Positions 1 to 6,138 of a DNA stretch of 8,661 nucleotides are shown here, in pieces (the first letter of the stretch is position 1; each line of letters starts with the position of its first letter). Position numbers and translations under genes: made by a program. The DNA comes from Hyphomicrobiaceae bacterium UBA2767 (GTDB lineage: Bacteria > Pseudomonadota > Alphaproteobacteria > Rhizobiales > Methyloligellaceae): assembly GCA_002352635.1 (NCBI GenBank), contig DEIT01000047.1, positions 5,966 to 14,626 on the forward strand. Direction: 5' to 3'. Under the pieces are notes generated by a model. The model was not told the origin of the DNA. It saw only the letters and a list, made by a program, of their open reading frames with translations, and made no database searches.

Positions 1-771
1 GCAAAAGCACGGCTGCAACAGCTGAAGACCAACCTGGTGCGGTTGCGCAGACTTACGAATTCGGCGAGCAAGAGATATGTCGTCGTCAACATTCCCGCAG
101 CCCAGATTGAAGCCGTTGAGAATGATCAAGTGGTATCGCGCCATGCCGCCGTGGTCGGCAAGGTGGACCGTCAGACGCCGTTGCTCCGCAGCCAGATCCA
201 TCAGATCAACTTCAATCCCTATTGGCATATCCCGCAGAGTATCGTTCGCAAAGACCTGGTGCCCAAAGCGCGCCTCTACGCGCACCGCGGCAAAGACATC
301 CTGAGCGAATACCGCATTGAGGCCTTCAAGGGTGGGAAGAAGCTCGACCCGCGCCGGATCAACTGGAACTCGTCAGCGGTCTACGGCTACTCCTACCGGC
401 AGGAGCCATGGAAAGACAATTCCATGGGTTTTGTGAAGATCAATTTTCACAACAAACACTCGGTGTATATGCATGATACGCCGTCGAAGAGCTTGTTCGC
501 CCGGAATTTTCGGGCGCAAAGTTCAGGCTGCATCCGGGTACAAAACGTCAAGCAGCTCGTCTCCTGGCTATTGCGATCCAACAGTGGATGGGATCTGGGA
601 CAGATCGCGCAGGTGGAGCAAACCGGCGTTCGTAAGGATGTAAACCTCAAAAAACGCGTTCCGGTCTATTTCGTTTACGTGACCGCATGGGGCGCGAAAG
701 ACGGTACCGTAAATTTTCGCCGGGACTTGTACGGGCGTGATCGCGTCGGAGCGACCGCTTCCGCCTATTAA
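1..771 (+). CDS. L,D-transpeptidase, YcbB/YkuD type (5' end outside window)
   Basis: The frame is open from base 1 to the TAA at 769-771, so only the C-terminal ~256 residues are here. A GTG at 37 is the first start codon in the fragment, but open frame continues upstream of it, so it is probably not the real start. The fragment begins with the basic linker that usually precedes the catalytic domain in YcbB-like enzymes. It then carries the YkuD domain: a VVVNIPAAQIEAVEN strand pair, an INFNPYWHIPQSI segment typical of the YcbB group, then YMHDTPSK (His codon 472-474) and SSGCIRV with the catalytic cysteine at 529-531. These enzymes act in the periplasm and make 3-3 cross-links in peptidoglycan or attach proteins to it. 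The signal peptide and any peptidoglycan-binding domain would lie upstream. Family assignment is firm; the exact substrate cannot be told. A terminator follows directly, so this is the end of its transcript. Confidence 0.9.
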   Translation, partial: AKARLQQLKTNLVRLRRLTNSASKRYVVVNIPAAQIEAVENDQVVSRHAAVVGKVDRQTPLLRSQIHQINFNPYWHIPQSIVRKDLVPKARLYAHRGKDILSEYRIEAFKGGKKLDPRRINWNSSAVYGYSYRQEPWKDNSMGFVKINFHNKHSVYMHDTPSKSLFARNFRAQSSGCIRVQNVKQLVSWLLRSNSGWDLGQIAQVEQTGVRKDVNLKKRVPVYFVYVTAWGAKDGTVNFRRDLYGRDRVGATASAY

Positions 772-806
772 CCTAGATCAAAGCATGGAAGCCGAATGAT
801 ATGAGA

Positions 807-843
807 AGATGCCATCGCAATGACGAAGCGGTGGCATTTTTTT
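807..843 (+). terminator. Rho-independent terminator after the L,D-transpeptidase gene
   Basis: The arms atgccatcgc (809-818) and gcggtggcat (828-837) form a 10-bp stem with a single T-G wobble and a 9-nt loop. A run of seven T follows (837-843). The two A before the stem (806-807) can also pair with the T tract. It lies 35 nt after the stop codon of the L,D-transpeptidase gene and insulates hemA from upstream transcription. Confidence 0.85.
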
Positions 844-887
844 ATCCGCTCCCGCGACGAATTTGCAGTTAGCAGGAACGTGACTTT

Positions 888-916
888 TTGAACAATTGGA
901 ATGATTGTAATATTGT
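888..916 (+). promoter_or_regulatory. Possible hemA promoter with overlapping short repeats
   Basis: TTGAAC (888-893) and TATTGT (911-916) are separated by 17 nt and resemble -35 and -10 hexamers of a housekeeping sigma factor, although the -10 has two mismatches. The same stretch holds an inverted repeat, ACAAT (892-896) and ATTGT (904-908) with a 7-nt spacer. It also holds a direct repeat of ATTGTAA (904-910 and 912-918), which could bind a regulator. This is the only AT-rich patch between the terminator and hemA. It would give a leader of about 70 nt. No confident match to FnrL, Irr or RirA sites was seen. Confidence 0.35.
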
Positions 917-991
917 AAGCCGTGAATCGTGCCTAAAGGTGCGGTAACCCGGCTAAACAGCAACCAGGGCCGCTAGAACCGAGAGATCGCG

Positions 992-2203
992 ATGAATTAC
1001 GACCAGACCTTCGCAAATGCACTGAAAACGATCAAAGAAGAGGGGCGCTACCGGGAGTTTGCAGACATTCGACGCCGATGCGGCAGCTTTCCCACTGCGG
1101 AGCATTTCTCCGGCGATTCCAAACGCGACATAAAGGTGTGGTGCAGCAACGACTATCTTGGCATGGGCCAGAATGCCCGTGTTATTGCGGCGATGCATGA
1201 GGCGATCGACAATGCGGGCGCTGGATCGGGTGGCACACGCAACATCTCAGGTACGACCCATTACCATGTCGAACTGGAAAGCGAGCTTGCCGATCTGCAC
1301 CAGAAAGAGGCCGCGCTTCTGTTTACATCGGGCTATGTCGCCAACGATGCCTCCCTCAGCACACTTGTGAAGCTGCTTCCAGGCTGTGTGATTTTCTCCG
1401 ATGAGAAAAACCACGCTTCGATGATCGAAGGCATACGTCATGGCGGCGGGCCAAAACACATCTGGCGCCACAACGACCTTGCCCATCTTGAAGAGTTGCT
1501 GAAGGAGCATGATCTCGACACGCCGAAAATCGTCGCTTTTGAGTCGGTTTATTCGATGGACGGAAATATTTCGCCGATCGAGGACATCTGCGATCTGGCC
1601 AAGAAATACAATGCCCTGACATACCTCGATGAAGTGCATGCGGTTGGCCTGTATGGTCCACGCGGTGGTGGCGTTGCCGAGCGCGACGATGTGCTTGCCA
1701 AGGTCGATGTCGTCGAAGGCACGTTGGCGAAAGGCTTCGGCCTCATGGGCGGCTACATTGCCGCAAGTTCAGATATTGTCGACGCGATCCGCTCCTTCGC
1801 GGTGGGATTCATTTTCACCACCTCGCTTGCGCCCGCAATTGTTGCCGGCGCGCTGACCAGCGTCAGGCATCTGAAAGCAAGCCAGATGGAGCGTGAACGC
1901 CACCAGGAGCGTGCGCGCACTCTCAAAAGAAAGCTGCGGGAGGCGGGGCTTCCCGTCATGGAGAATCCGAGCCATATCGTACCGGTAATGATCGGTGACC
2001 CGGTTTTGTGCAAGGCACTGACTGATGCGTTGATGGACCGCTACAACATCTATGTGCAGCCCATCAATTATCCGACCGTACCGCGCGGAACCGAACGCAT
2101 TCGTTTGACGCCGTCACCTCTCCATTCAGATGCCGAAATGGAGCATCTCATCGACGCCCTGAATCAGCTTTGGGGCGAGATGGATCTGAGACGTGCCGCA
2201 TAG
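992..2203 (+). CDS. hemA: 5-aminolevulinate synthase (ALAS)
   Basis: This PLP enzyme condenses glycine with succinyl-CoA to 5-aminolevulinate, the first step of heme (and any bacteriochlorophyll or cobalamin) synthesis by the C4 route used in alphaproteobacteria. The product is 403 residues, the usual family length. Visible landmarks are the N-terminal WCSNDYLGMG (50-59), GSGGTRNISGTTHYH (78-91) for substrate contacts, FTSGYVAND (111-119), DEKNHASMIEG (137-147) with the His that stacks on PLP, YLDEVHAVGLYG (211-222) with the PLP Asp213, and EGTLAKGFG (242-250) with the Schiff-base Lys247. SHIVPVMIGDP (327-337) and the C-terminal RLTPSPLH (371-378) also fit ALAS rather than the related KBL, BioF or SPT enzymes. 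The ATG at 992 has GAGAG at 981-985. The end overlaps the next gene by 11 nt. Confidence in the function is very high. Confidence 0.97.
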   Translation: MNYDQTFANALKTIKEEGRYREFADIRRRCGSFPTAEHFSGDSKRDIKVWCSNDYLGMGQNARVIAAMHEAIDNAGAGSGGTRNISGTTHYHVELESELADLHQKEAALLFTSGYVANDASLSTLVKLLPGCVIFSDEKNHASMIEGIRHGGGPKHIWRHNDLAHLEELLKEHDLDTPKIVAFESVYSMDGNISPIEDICDLAKKYNALTYLDEVHAVGLYGPRGGGVAERDDVLAKVDVVEGTLAKGFGLMGGYIAASSDIVDAIRSFAVGFIFTTSLAPAIVAGALTSVRHLKASQMERERHQERARTLKRKLREAGLPVMENPSHIVPVMIGDPVLCKALTDALMDRYNIYVQPINYPTVPRGTERIRLTPSPLHSDAEMEHLIDALNQLWGEMDLRRAA

Positions 2204-2489
2204 GCCGGACGACAGCAACAAGGAAACGGCGGACCGCGTTTCAGGCCCGAACGGCGAAATTTACATTGAATACAAGCAGGTCGGCCAGACCATGAAGGTG
2301 ATCGCCGTTGATGCTGCAACGGGCATGGAAGCCGTGATCATGGGTCCTGCGAGTACGGCCCAAACCATGCTGCAACGCGTCGCGGTACGTAAGCTCCAGA
2401 TGCTGCTTGAGAAAGACGGAAGCGGCTCCGATGTTTCTGGAGATGACGGCGATCGGGACAAACCAGGCTCAAAAGGTTGGATCGCCTAA
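2193..2489 (+). CDS. Small conserved hypothetical protein, DUF6898-like
   Basis: This is a 98-residue soluble protein with no signal peptide, membrane segment or catalytic motif that I can recognise. The core at about residues 20-74 (GEIYIEYKQVGQTMKVIAVD, then a GMEAVIMGP strand and a helix ending in VAVRKLQMLLEK) looks like the small alphaproteobacterial DUF6898 family, as I recall it. Members of that family are sometimes mislabelled serine hydroxymethyltransferase. The last 24 residues are a low-complexity Gly/Asp/Ser tail that may be disordered. The start is a GTG at 2193 inside the end of hemA. An in-frame TGA at 2187-2189 rules out an earlier start, and the next ATG (2292) would remove the conserved first strands. 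No clear ribosome binding site is seen, so translation probably depends on ribosomes finishing hemA. Its TAA overlaps the stop codon of the opposite-strand gene. Function is unknown; being a real gene is likely from the domain-like core and the overlap with hemA. Confidence 0.7.
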   Translation: MPHRPDDSNKETADRVSGPNGEIYIEYKQVGQTMKVIAVDAATGMEAVIMGPASTAQTMLQRVAVRKLQMLLEKDGSGSDVSGDDGDRDKPGSKGWIA

Positions 2490-3223
2490 TCCTTGCCGAA
2501 CATCCGTGTGGCGAATTCCGGGTAAACTTCCCGAATTTCGTCACCGACCGGTCCGCGAATCAATTCCAGCCATTCGGAACTCGGCGGTTCGGTTTCAGGA
2601 ACCGCATCTCCATCGGGCAGCCCGAACTCAAATCCGGTTTCCCGCTTGATTTCCTCAAGAGTATGGCCCGGGTGCAGGCTCCTGAGCACAAAGCGCCCAG
2701 CCTCCCTGTCAAAATCAAACACGCAGCGGCCCGTGACCAGAGCATATGGCCCGCCTGGACGGTAGACATTCGGCTCCGAAACTCCTGGCGCACTGATGAA
2801 ATCCACCTTCGGGACGAGCGCGCGCGGGGAGTGGTCCTGACGAAAGAGAATGACCCGTGGAATGACAAAATAAAGATAGGCGGATCCAAAAGAGCCGGGA
2901 AACCGTGCCTTCGGCTTGTTCGGATCGCCAATCGAAACGAGGTTGATGTTCGCCTGACCATCAATCTGCACGCCACTCAGGAAGAAGGCATCGATACGGC
3001 CCTGAGCGGCGCAGTCGAAGAGTTCGCGCGCGCCATCGGTAAAGGTCGGGTTTGAAGTACGCCCGAGCAACGACACCCGCGTCGCTCCGCCGGAGAGTTG
3101 ACAGGCAAGAAGAGCCGCAGAACCCGGAATAGGAGAGGCTGCACCCACAGCAATATGCGACAGCCCGTCGAGCATCCGGGCAATCGAGGCGATCATCACT
3201 TCTTCAGTGCGAATGCCGCTCAT
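2486..3223 (-). CDS. CoA-transferase-like beta subunit (GctB/IpdB type)
   Basis: The protein has 245 residues and resembles the beta subunits of class I CoA-transferases (glutaconate CoA-transferase GctB) and of the cholesterol-ring hydrolase IpdAB. Shared features are the N-terminal TEEVMIASIARML helix, VGAASPIPGSAALLA (26-40), FLSGVQIDGQANINLVSIGD (81-100), KARFPGSFGSA (105-115), VDFISAPG (140-147) and a C-terminal SLHPGHTLEEIKRETGFEF (182-200). The strand that carries the catalytic glutamate in GctB (VESG) reads RVSLLGRTSNP (49-59), with no acidic residue. Ordinary glutamate-linked CoA transfer is therefore doubtful. Its ATG at 3223 overlaps the TGA of the alpha gene (ATGA on the minus strand), so the two are translationally coupled and surely form one complex. 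It could be a transferase with a displaced nucleophile, an IpdAB-like hydrolase or lyase on an acyl-CoA, or a binding protein. The substrate is unknown. Confidence 0.88.
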   Translation of the reverse strand: MSGIRTEEVMIASIARMLDGLSHIAVGAASPIPGSAALLACQLSGGATRVSLLGRTSNPTFTDGARELFDCAAQGRIDAFFLSGVQIDGQANINLVSIGDPNKPKARFPGSFGSAYLYFVIPRVILFRQDHSPRALVPKVDFISAPGVSEPNVYRPGGPYALVTGRCVFDFDREAGRFVLRSLHPGHTLEEIKRETGFEFGLPDGDAVPETEPPSSEWLELIRGPVGDEIREVYPEFATRMFGKD

Positions 3224-4041
3224 TCAGCGGCTGCCTTGCGGGTCACCCATTTGTCGACATAGGCATCGAAACCATCCTGTGTCTGCGCCATCTCTGCATA
3301 GAGCGCCATATGGTCGTGATCGCGTTCATAAAGATGAGGCACGCCGAGCGGCCAGGCGCCGCGTTCAGCTTGCGCAATTCCGGAGACGTAAAGACCCGGG
3401 ATGGTTCCAGCCGCTGTCTGGGGATCATCGAGCAAATCGTATTCGACAATTTCCTCTACCGTTGCAAATGCGGCCGAAGACGCATGTGCCATAACCATCA
3501 GCTCCCGCCGCAAACCGATCCACACATTGCCATTGCGGTCTGCCTTGGCGGCATGAAAGAGAGAAACATCCGGTTTGATAGCTGGCAGGTATACGATCGG
3601 ATCGTTCTCGCCGAACGGGTTCTCGCCCAGATGCCAGTCATCGCGACGAGCTGCGATATCGGTTCCGATCAGCCCGCGAAGCGGTATGAATGGCACACCT
3701 TTTTCACTCGCCTGCAAAGCCGCGTGAATTGCCGGGCAGGTGGTATCACGCATCCTGATTTTCTGCTGTTTGACCGCCTCGGTGAACCGCGGCGCCAGAC
3801 CTTGTTCACCCAACGTCACGGCCGCCGTTTCAACCTCTGCGACACAGCCTGAGCCAATGAGCAGTTCCGCCTGTATTCCAAATTGGGGAACACCCAGAAG
3901 CCGCAGATCCTTCGCACCCCTGCGAACCAGCGCGCGGATGGTCTCCATGGAGCAGGGCGCATACTCCGGCGGCAGCGCGAGCAACGCACCATCGGGGATA
4001 CGCGCGGCGATCTCTTCGGCGGATGCAAGCAGGTTTGTCAT
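3220..4041 (-). CDS. CoA-transferase-like alpha subunit (GctA/IpdA type)
   Basis: The first gene of the two-gene minus-strand operon encodes 273 residues from ATG 4041. ATG 4050 adds three residues and is also possible; neither has a strong ribosome binding site, but gag lies 4 nt before 4041. The fold is that of a class I CoA-transferase alpha subunit: SAEEIAARIPDGALLAL (7-23), KDLRLLGV (44-51), LLIGSGCVAEVETA (60-73), an HAALQASEKGVPFIPLRGLIGTDI segment (106-129, cited by its ends), and a C-terminal half with LPAIKPDVSLFHAAKADRNG (152-171). The loop after the first strand reads LPPEYAPCSM (23-32), where family members have a glycine-rich GGF-type turn. At the position where I place the catalytic Glu of IpdA there is Cys102 (RMRDTTCPA). 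Both changes, together with the beta subunit, suggest chemistry other than classic CoA transfer. Longer starts up to 4326 would run into glyA and are not supported. Confidence 0.86.
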   Translation of the reverse strand: MTNLLASAEEIAARIPDGALLALPPEYAPCSMETIRALVRRGAKDLRLLGVPQFGIQAELLIGSGCVAEVETAAVTLGEQGLAPRFTEAVKQQKIRMRDTTCPAIHAALQASEKGVPFIPLRGLIGTDIAARRDDWHLGENPFGENDPIVYLPAIKPDVSLFHAAKADRNGNVWIGLRRELMVMAHASSAAFATVEEIVEYDLLDDPQTAAGTIPGLYVSGIAQAERGAWPLGVPHLYERDHDHMALYAEMAQTQDGFDAYVDKWVTRKAAAE

Positions 4042-4050
4042 GGGGCTCAT

Positions 4051-4231
4051 TATTTCGTGCGCTGGCGATTCAGGCAACCGGCATATCGATGCCATATATA
4101 ACGGAATTTCTGGGATTTCTTGGCGTCCGGCCACAACATGTGGTAAGGGGCCCGCAAACGTTCCCTTGAGATGACTCGCGACACGGTCGTTGCGCCGTTT
4201 CACGATCACCCACACCACACGGAGGCATGAG
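4051..4231. promoter_or_regulatory. Divergent intergenic region with short inverted repeats
   Basis: This region must hold the promoters for both the CoA-transferase-like operon (leftward) and glyA (rightward). It contains an AT-rich TATATAAC tract at 4095-4102 and two short perfect inverted repeats, GGCAT/ATGCC (4080-4084 and 4089-4093) and CCACA/TGTGG (4131-4135 and 4139-4143). A weaker stem is possible between AAGGGG (4145-4150) and TTCCCTT (4161-4167). A weak rightward promoter could be TTGGCG (4120-4125) with TGGTAA (4141-4146), but the spacing is short. No known riboswitch was recognised. Confidence 0.4.
4221..4225 (+). promoter_or_regulatory. Ribosome binding site of glyA
   Basis: GGAGG lies 6 nt before the ATG at 4232. 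It decides the start in favour of 4232 over the in-frame TTG at 4190. A second ATG at 4227 is in another frame. Confidence 0.85.
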
Positions 4232-5548
4232 ATGTCGGTTGCGGATGTTGCAGAGTATGAGGGCCGCGTTCCGGGTTTTTTTGTACGGTCCGTTGAAGAC
4301 AGCGATCCGGAAATCTGGGCTGCCATTCAAGGGGAGCTCGGACGCCAGCAGAATGAGATCGAACTGATCGCCTCCGAAAACATCGTTTCGCGCGCAGTGC
4401 TTCAAGCAGTCGGGTCTGTTTTGACCAACAAATACGCGGAAGGCTATCCGGGCCGGCGCTACTACGGCGGCTGCGAGCATGTCGATATTGCCGAACGGCT
4501 GGCCATCGAGCGGGTGACACGGTTGTTCGGTTGTGAATTCGCGAATGTACAGGCCAACTCCGGATCGCAGGCCAATCAGGGCGCGTTCATGGCGCTTGCC
4601 AAACCCGGCGACACGATTCTGGGGCTCAGCCTTGCCGCCGGTGGGCATCTCACCCATGGCGCGCCGCCGAACCAGTCGGGAAAGTGGTTCAACGCCGTGC
4701 AATATGGCGTGCGGCGTGAAGATGACCTTGTCGATTTCGACGAGGTTGAGAAGCTTGCACAGGAGCACAAGCCAAAAATCATTATTGCCGGAGGTTCCGC
4801 CTATCCGCGCGTTTTCGAATTCGCCCGATTTCGCGAGATTGCCGATGCGGTTGGCGCGTATTTTTTGGTCGACATGGCGCACTTTGCCGGGCTCGTCGCG
4901 GCAGGCGTTCATCCGAGCCCGTTCCCGCACGCCCATATTGCAACCTCGACGACCCACAAGACATTGCGTGGACCGCGCGGTGGTTTGATCCTGACCAATG
5001 ACGAAGCGCTGGCGAAAAAGATCAACTCGGCAATTTTCCCTGGCATTCAGGGTGGACCGTTTATGCACACAATTGCAGCCAAGGCCGTTGCGTTTCATGA
5101 AGCCTTGCAACCCTCTTTCAAACTCTATTGCCAGCAAGTCGTAGACAATGCACGAGCGCTTGGAACCGCCTTGCAGGACGGTGGGCTCGATCTCGTGTCA
5201 GGAGGCACTGATACGCATGTCCTGCTGGTCGACCTCAGGCCCAAGGGATTGACAGGTAGGGATGCCGAAAATGCGCTCGGCCGCGCCAATATCACGTGCA
5301 ACAAGAATGGTGTTCCGTTCGATCCGGAGAAACCCATGGTGACGTCGGGCATCCGGCTCGGGTCGCCTGCAGGAACGACACGAGGTTTCGGCATCAGCGA
5401 ATTCCAGACGGTCGGAACAATGATTATCGAGGTGCTGGACGGTTTGGTTGCGAATGGACCAGACTCCAATTCCGAGATTGAGTCGTCGGTGAAGGGAAAG
5501 GCGATCGGGCTGTGCGGGCGTTTTCCGATCTATCCAATAGGCATTTAG
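4232..5548 (+). CDS. glyA: Serine hydroxymethyltransferase (SHMT)
   Basis: This cytosolic PLP enzyme interconverts serine and tetrahydrofolate with glycine and 5,10-methylene-tetrahydrofolate, supplying one-carbon units and glycine. The product has 438 residues, normal for alphaproteobacterial SHMT. It carries the family landmarks in order: IELIASENIVS (43-53), NKYAEGYPGRRYYGG (66-80), VQANSGSQANQGAF (106-119), HLTHGAP (139-145), VDMAHFAGL (213-221), TTHKTLRGPRGG (240-251) with the Schiff-base Lys243, FPGIQGGP (269-276), and TSGIRLGSPAGTTRGF (371-386) with the carboxylate-binding Arg375. The C-terminal LCGRFPIYP (427-435) is the usual ending, so the gene is intact. It opens a co-directional run with nrdR and the rib genes, 62 bp before nrdR. 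The glycine it makes is a substrate of the nearby ALAS. Two glyA copies occur in some relatives; which copy this is cannot be told here. Confidence 0.97.
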   Translation: MSVADVAEYEGRVPGFFVRSVEDSDPEIWAAIQGELGRQQNEIELIASENIVSRAVLQAVGSVLTNKYAEGYPGRRYYGGCEHVDIAERLAIERVTRLFGCEFANVQANSGSQANQGAFMALAKPGDTILGLSLAAGGHLTHGAPPNQSGKWFNAVQYGVRREDDLVDFDEVEKLAQEHKPKIIIAGGSAYPRVFEFARFREIADAVGAYFLVDMAHFAGLVAAGVHPSPFPHAHIATSTTHKTLRGPRGGLILTNDEALAKKINSAIFPGIQGGPFMHTIAAKAVAFHEALQPSFKLYCQQVVDNARALGTALQDGGLDLVSGGTDTHVLLVDLRPKGLTGRDAENALGRANITCNKNGVPFDPEKPMVTSGIRLGSPAGTTRGFGISEFQTVGTMIIEVLDGLVANGPDSNSEIESSVKGKAIGLCGRFPIYPIGI

Positions 5549-5596
5549 GGCCTGGTATCTGACCAATACACGTGTCGGACGATCCGGCGGACGGCA

Positions 5597-5602
5597 AGGG
5601 AG
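5597..5602 (+). promoter_or_regulatory. Ribosome binding site of nrdR
   Basis: AGGGAG lies 8 nt before the ATG at 5611 and selects that start over the in-frame GTG-type start at 5572. Confidence 0.7.
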
Positions 5603-5610
5603 ACAGGATC

Positions 5611-6102
5611 ATGCGGTGCCCATATTGCGGGAGCACCAATACGCAGGTGAAGGATTCTCGCCCCTCTGAGGATCATACAGCGATCCGCAGGCGGCGTGTT
5701 TGTGCCGACTGCAGCGGCAGGTTCACCACATTCGAGCGGGTTCAACTGCGCGAACTGACCGTTGTCAAAAGAAGCGGCCGGCGGGTCCCCTTCGATCGAG
5801 ACAAGCTCATGCGCTCCATTCAGATCTCATTGCGCAAACGCTCCGTCGATCCCGAACGCGTCGAACGCATGGTGAGCGGTATTGTCCGGCGCCTGGAAAA
5901 CAAGGGGGACGGCGACATCAAATCACAGACCATCGGCCGGCTTGTGATGGAGGGCCTCAAAGGTCTAGACGATGTCGCCTATGTCCGTTTTGCTTCAGTC
6001 TACAAAAATTTCCGCGAGGCTCGTGACTTTGAGGCTCTTCTTGGCGAACTTGCCGGTGAAGAGGATATTGAAGACTCCTTGCCCGATGTTAACGAAGACT
6101 GA
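5611..6102 (+). CDS. nrdR: Transcriptional repressor NrdR (ribonucleotide reductase regulator)
   Basis: NrdR senses ATP/dATP through an ATP-cone domain and represses ribonucleotide reductase genes at NrdR boxes. The 163-residue product starts MRCPYCGS, as almost all NrdR proteins do. Its zinc ribbon uses Cys3, Cys6, Cys31 and Cys34, with RRRRVCADCSGRFTTFER (26-43, cited by its ends) as the second knuckle. The ATP-cone covers about residues 49-139: VVKRSGRRVPFDRDKL, RSIQISLRKR, and the closing YVRFASVYKNFREARDF (124-140). The acidic C-terminal tail (EDIEDSLPDVNED) is dispensable-looking and variable in the family. Placement between glyA and ribD is the standard alphaproteobacterial arrangement and does not itself imply a riboflavin role. 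The ribonucleotide reductase targets are outside the window. Confidence 0.96.
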   Translation: MRCPYCGSTNTQVKDSRPSEDHTAIRRRRVCADCSGRFTTFERVQLRELTVVKRSGRRVPFDRDKLMRSIQISLRKRSVDPERVERMVSGIVRRLENKGDGDIKSQTIGRLVMEGLKGLDDVAYVRFASVYKNFREARDFEALLGELAGEEDIEDSLPDVNED

Positions 6103-6138
6103 CCCGGTCACCCAATCGCATTGCAAAGGCACTTAGCC

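Noticed and set aside
2477..3055. 192-codon plus-strand frame over the beta subunit gene
   Set aside because: Antisense to a clear homologue of GctB/IpdB; no recognisable motifs of its own.
3310..3852. 180-codon plus-strand frame over the alpha subunit gene
   Set aside because: Antisense to a recognisable CoA-transferase-like gene; Arg/Cys-rich translation with no domain.
4042..4326. N-terminal extension of the alpha subunit up to 4326
   Set aside because: It would overlap the start of glyA by about 95 bp and its residues are unlike the family, whose members start just before the SAEEIA helix.
4070..5137. Long open frame (355 codons) on the minus strand across glyA
   Set aside because: It lies wholly antisense to a clear SHMT gene and its translation shows no family motifs; it is a by-product of GC-rich codon use.
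5568..5575. ACACGTGT palindrome between glyA and nrdR as an NrdR box
   Set aside because: It is an 8-bp palindrome only; NrdR boxes are about 16 bp with an AT-rich centre and come in pairs.
6103..6138. FMN riboswitch before the rib genes
   Set aside because: The gap before ribD is 36 nt and that before ribB is 14 nt, too short for the element, and no RFN motifs are seen elsewhere in the window.
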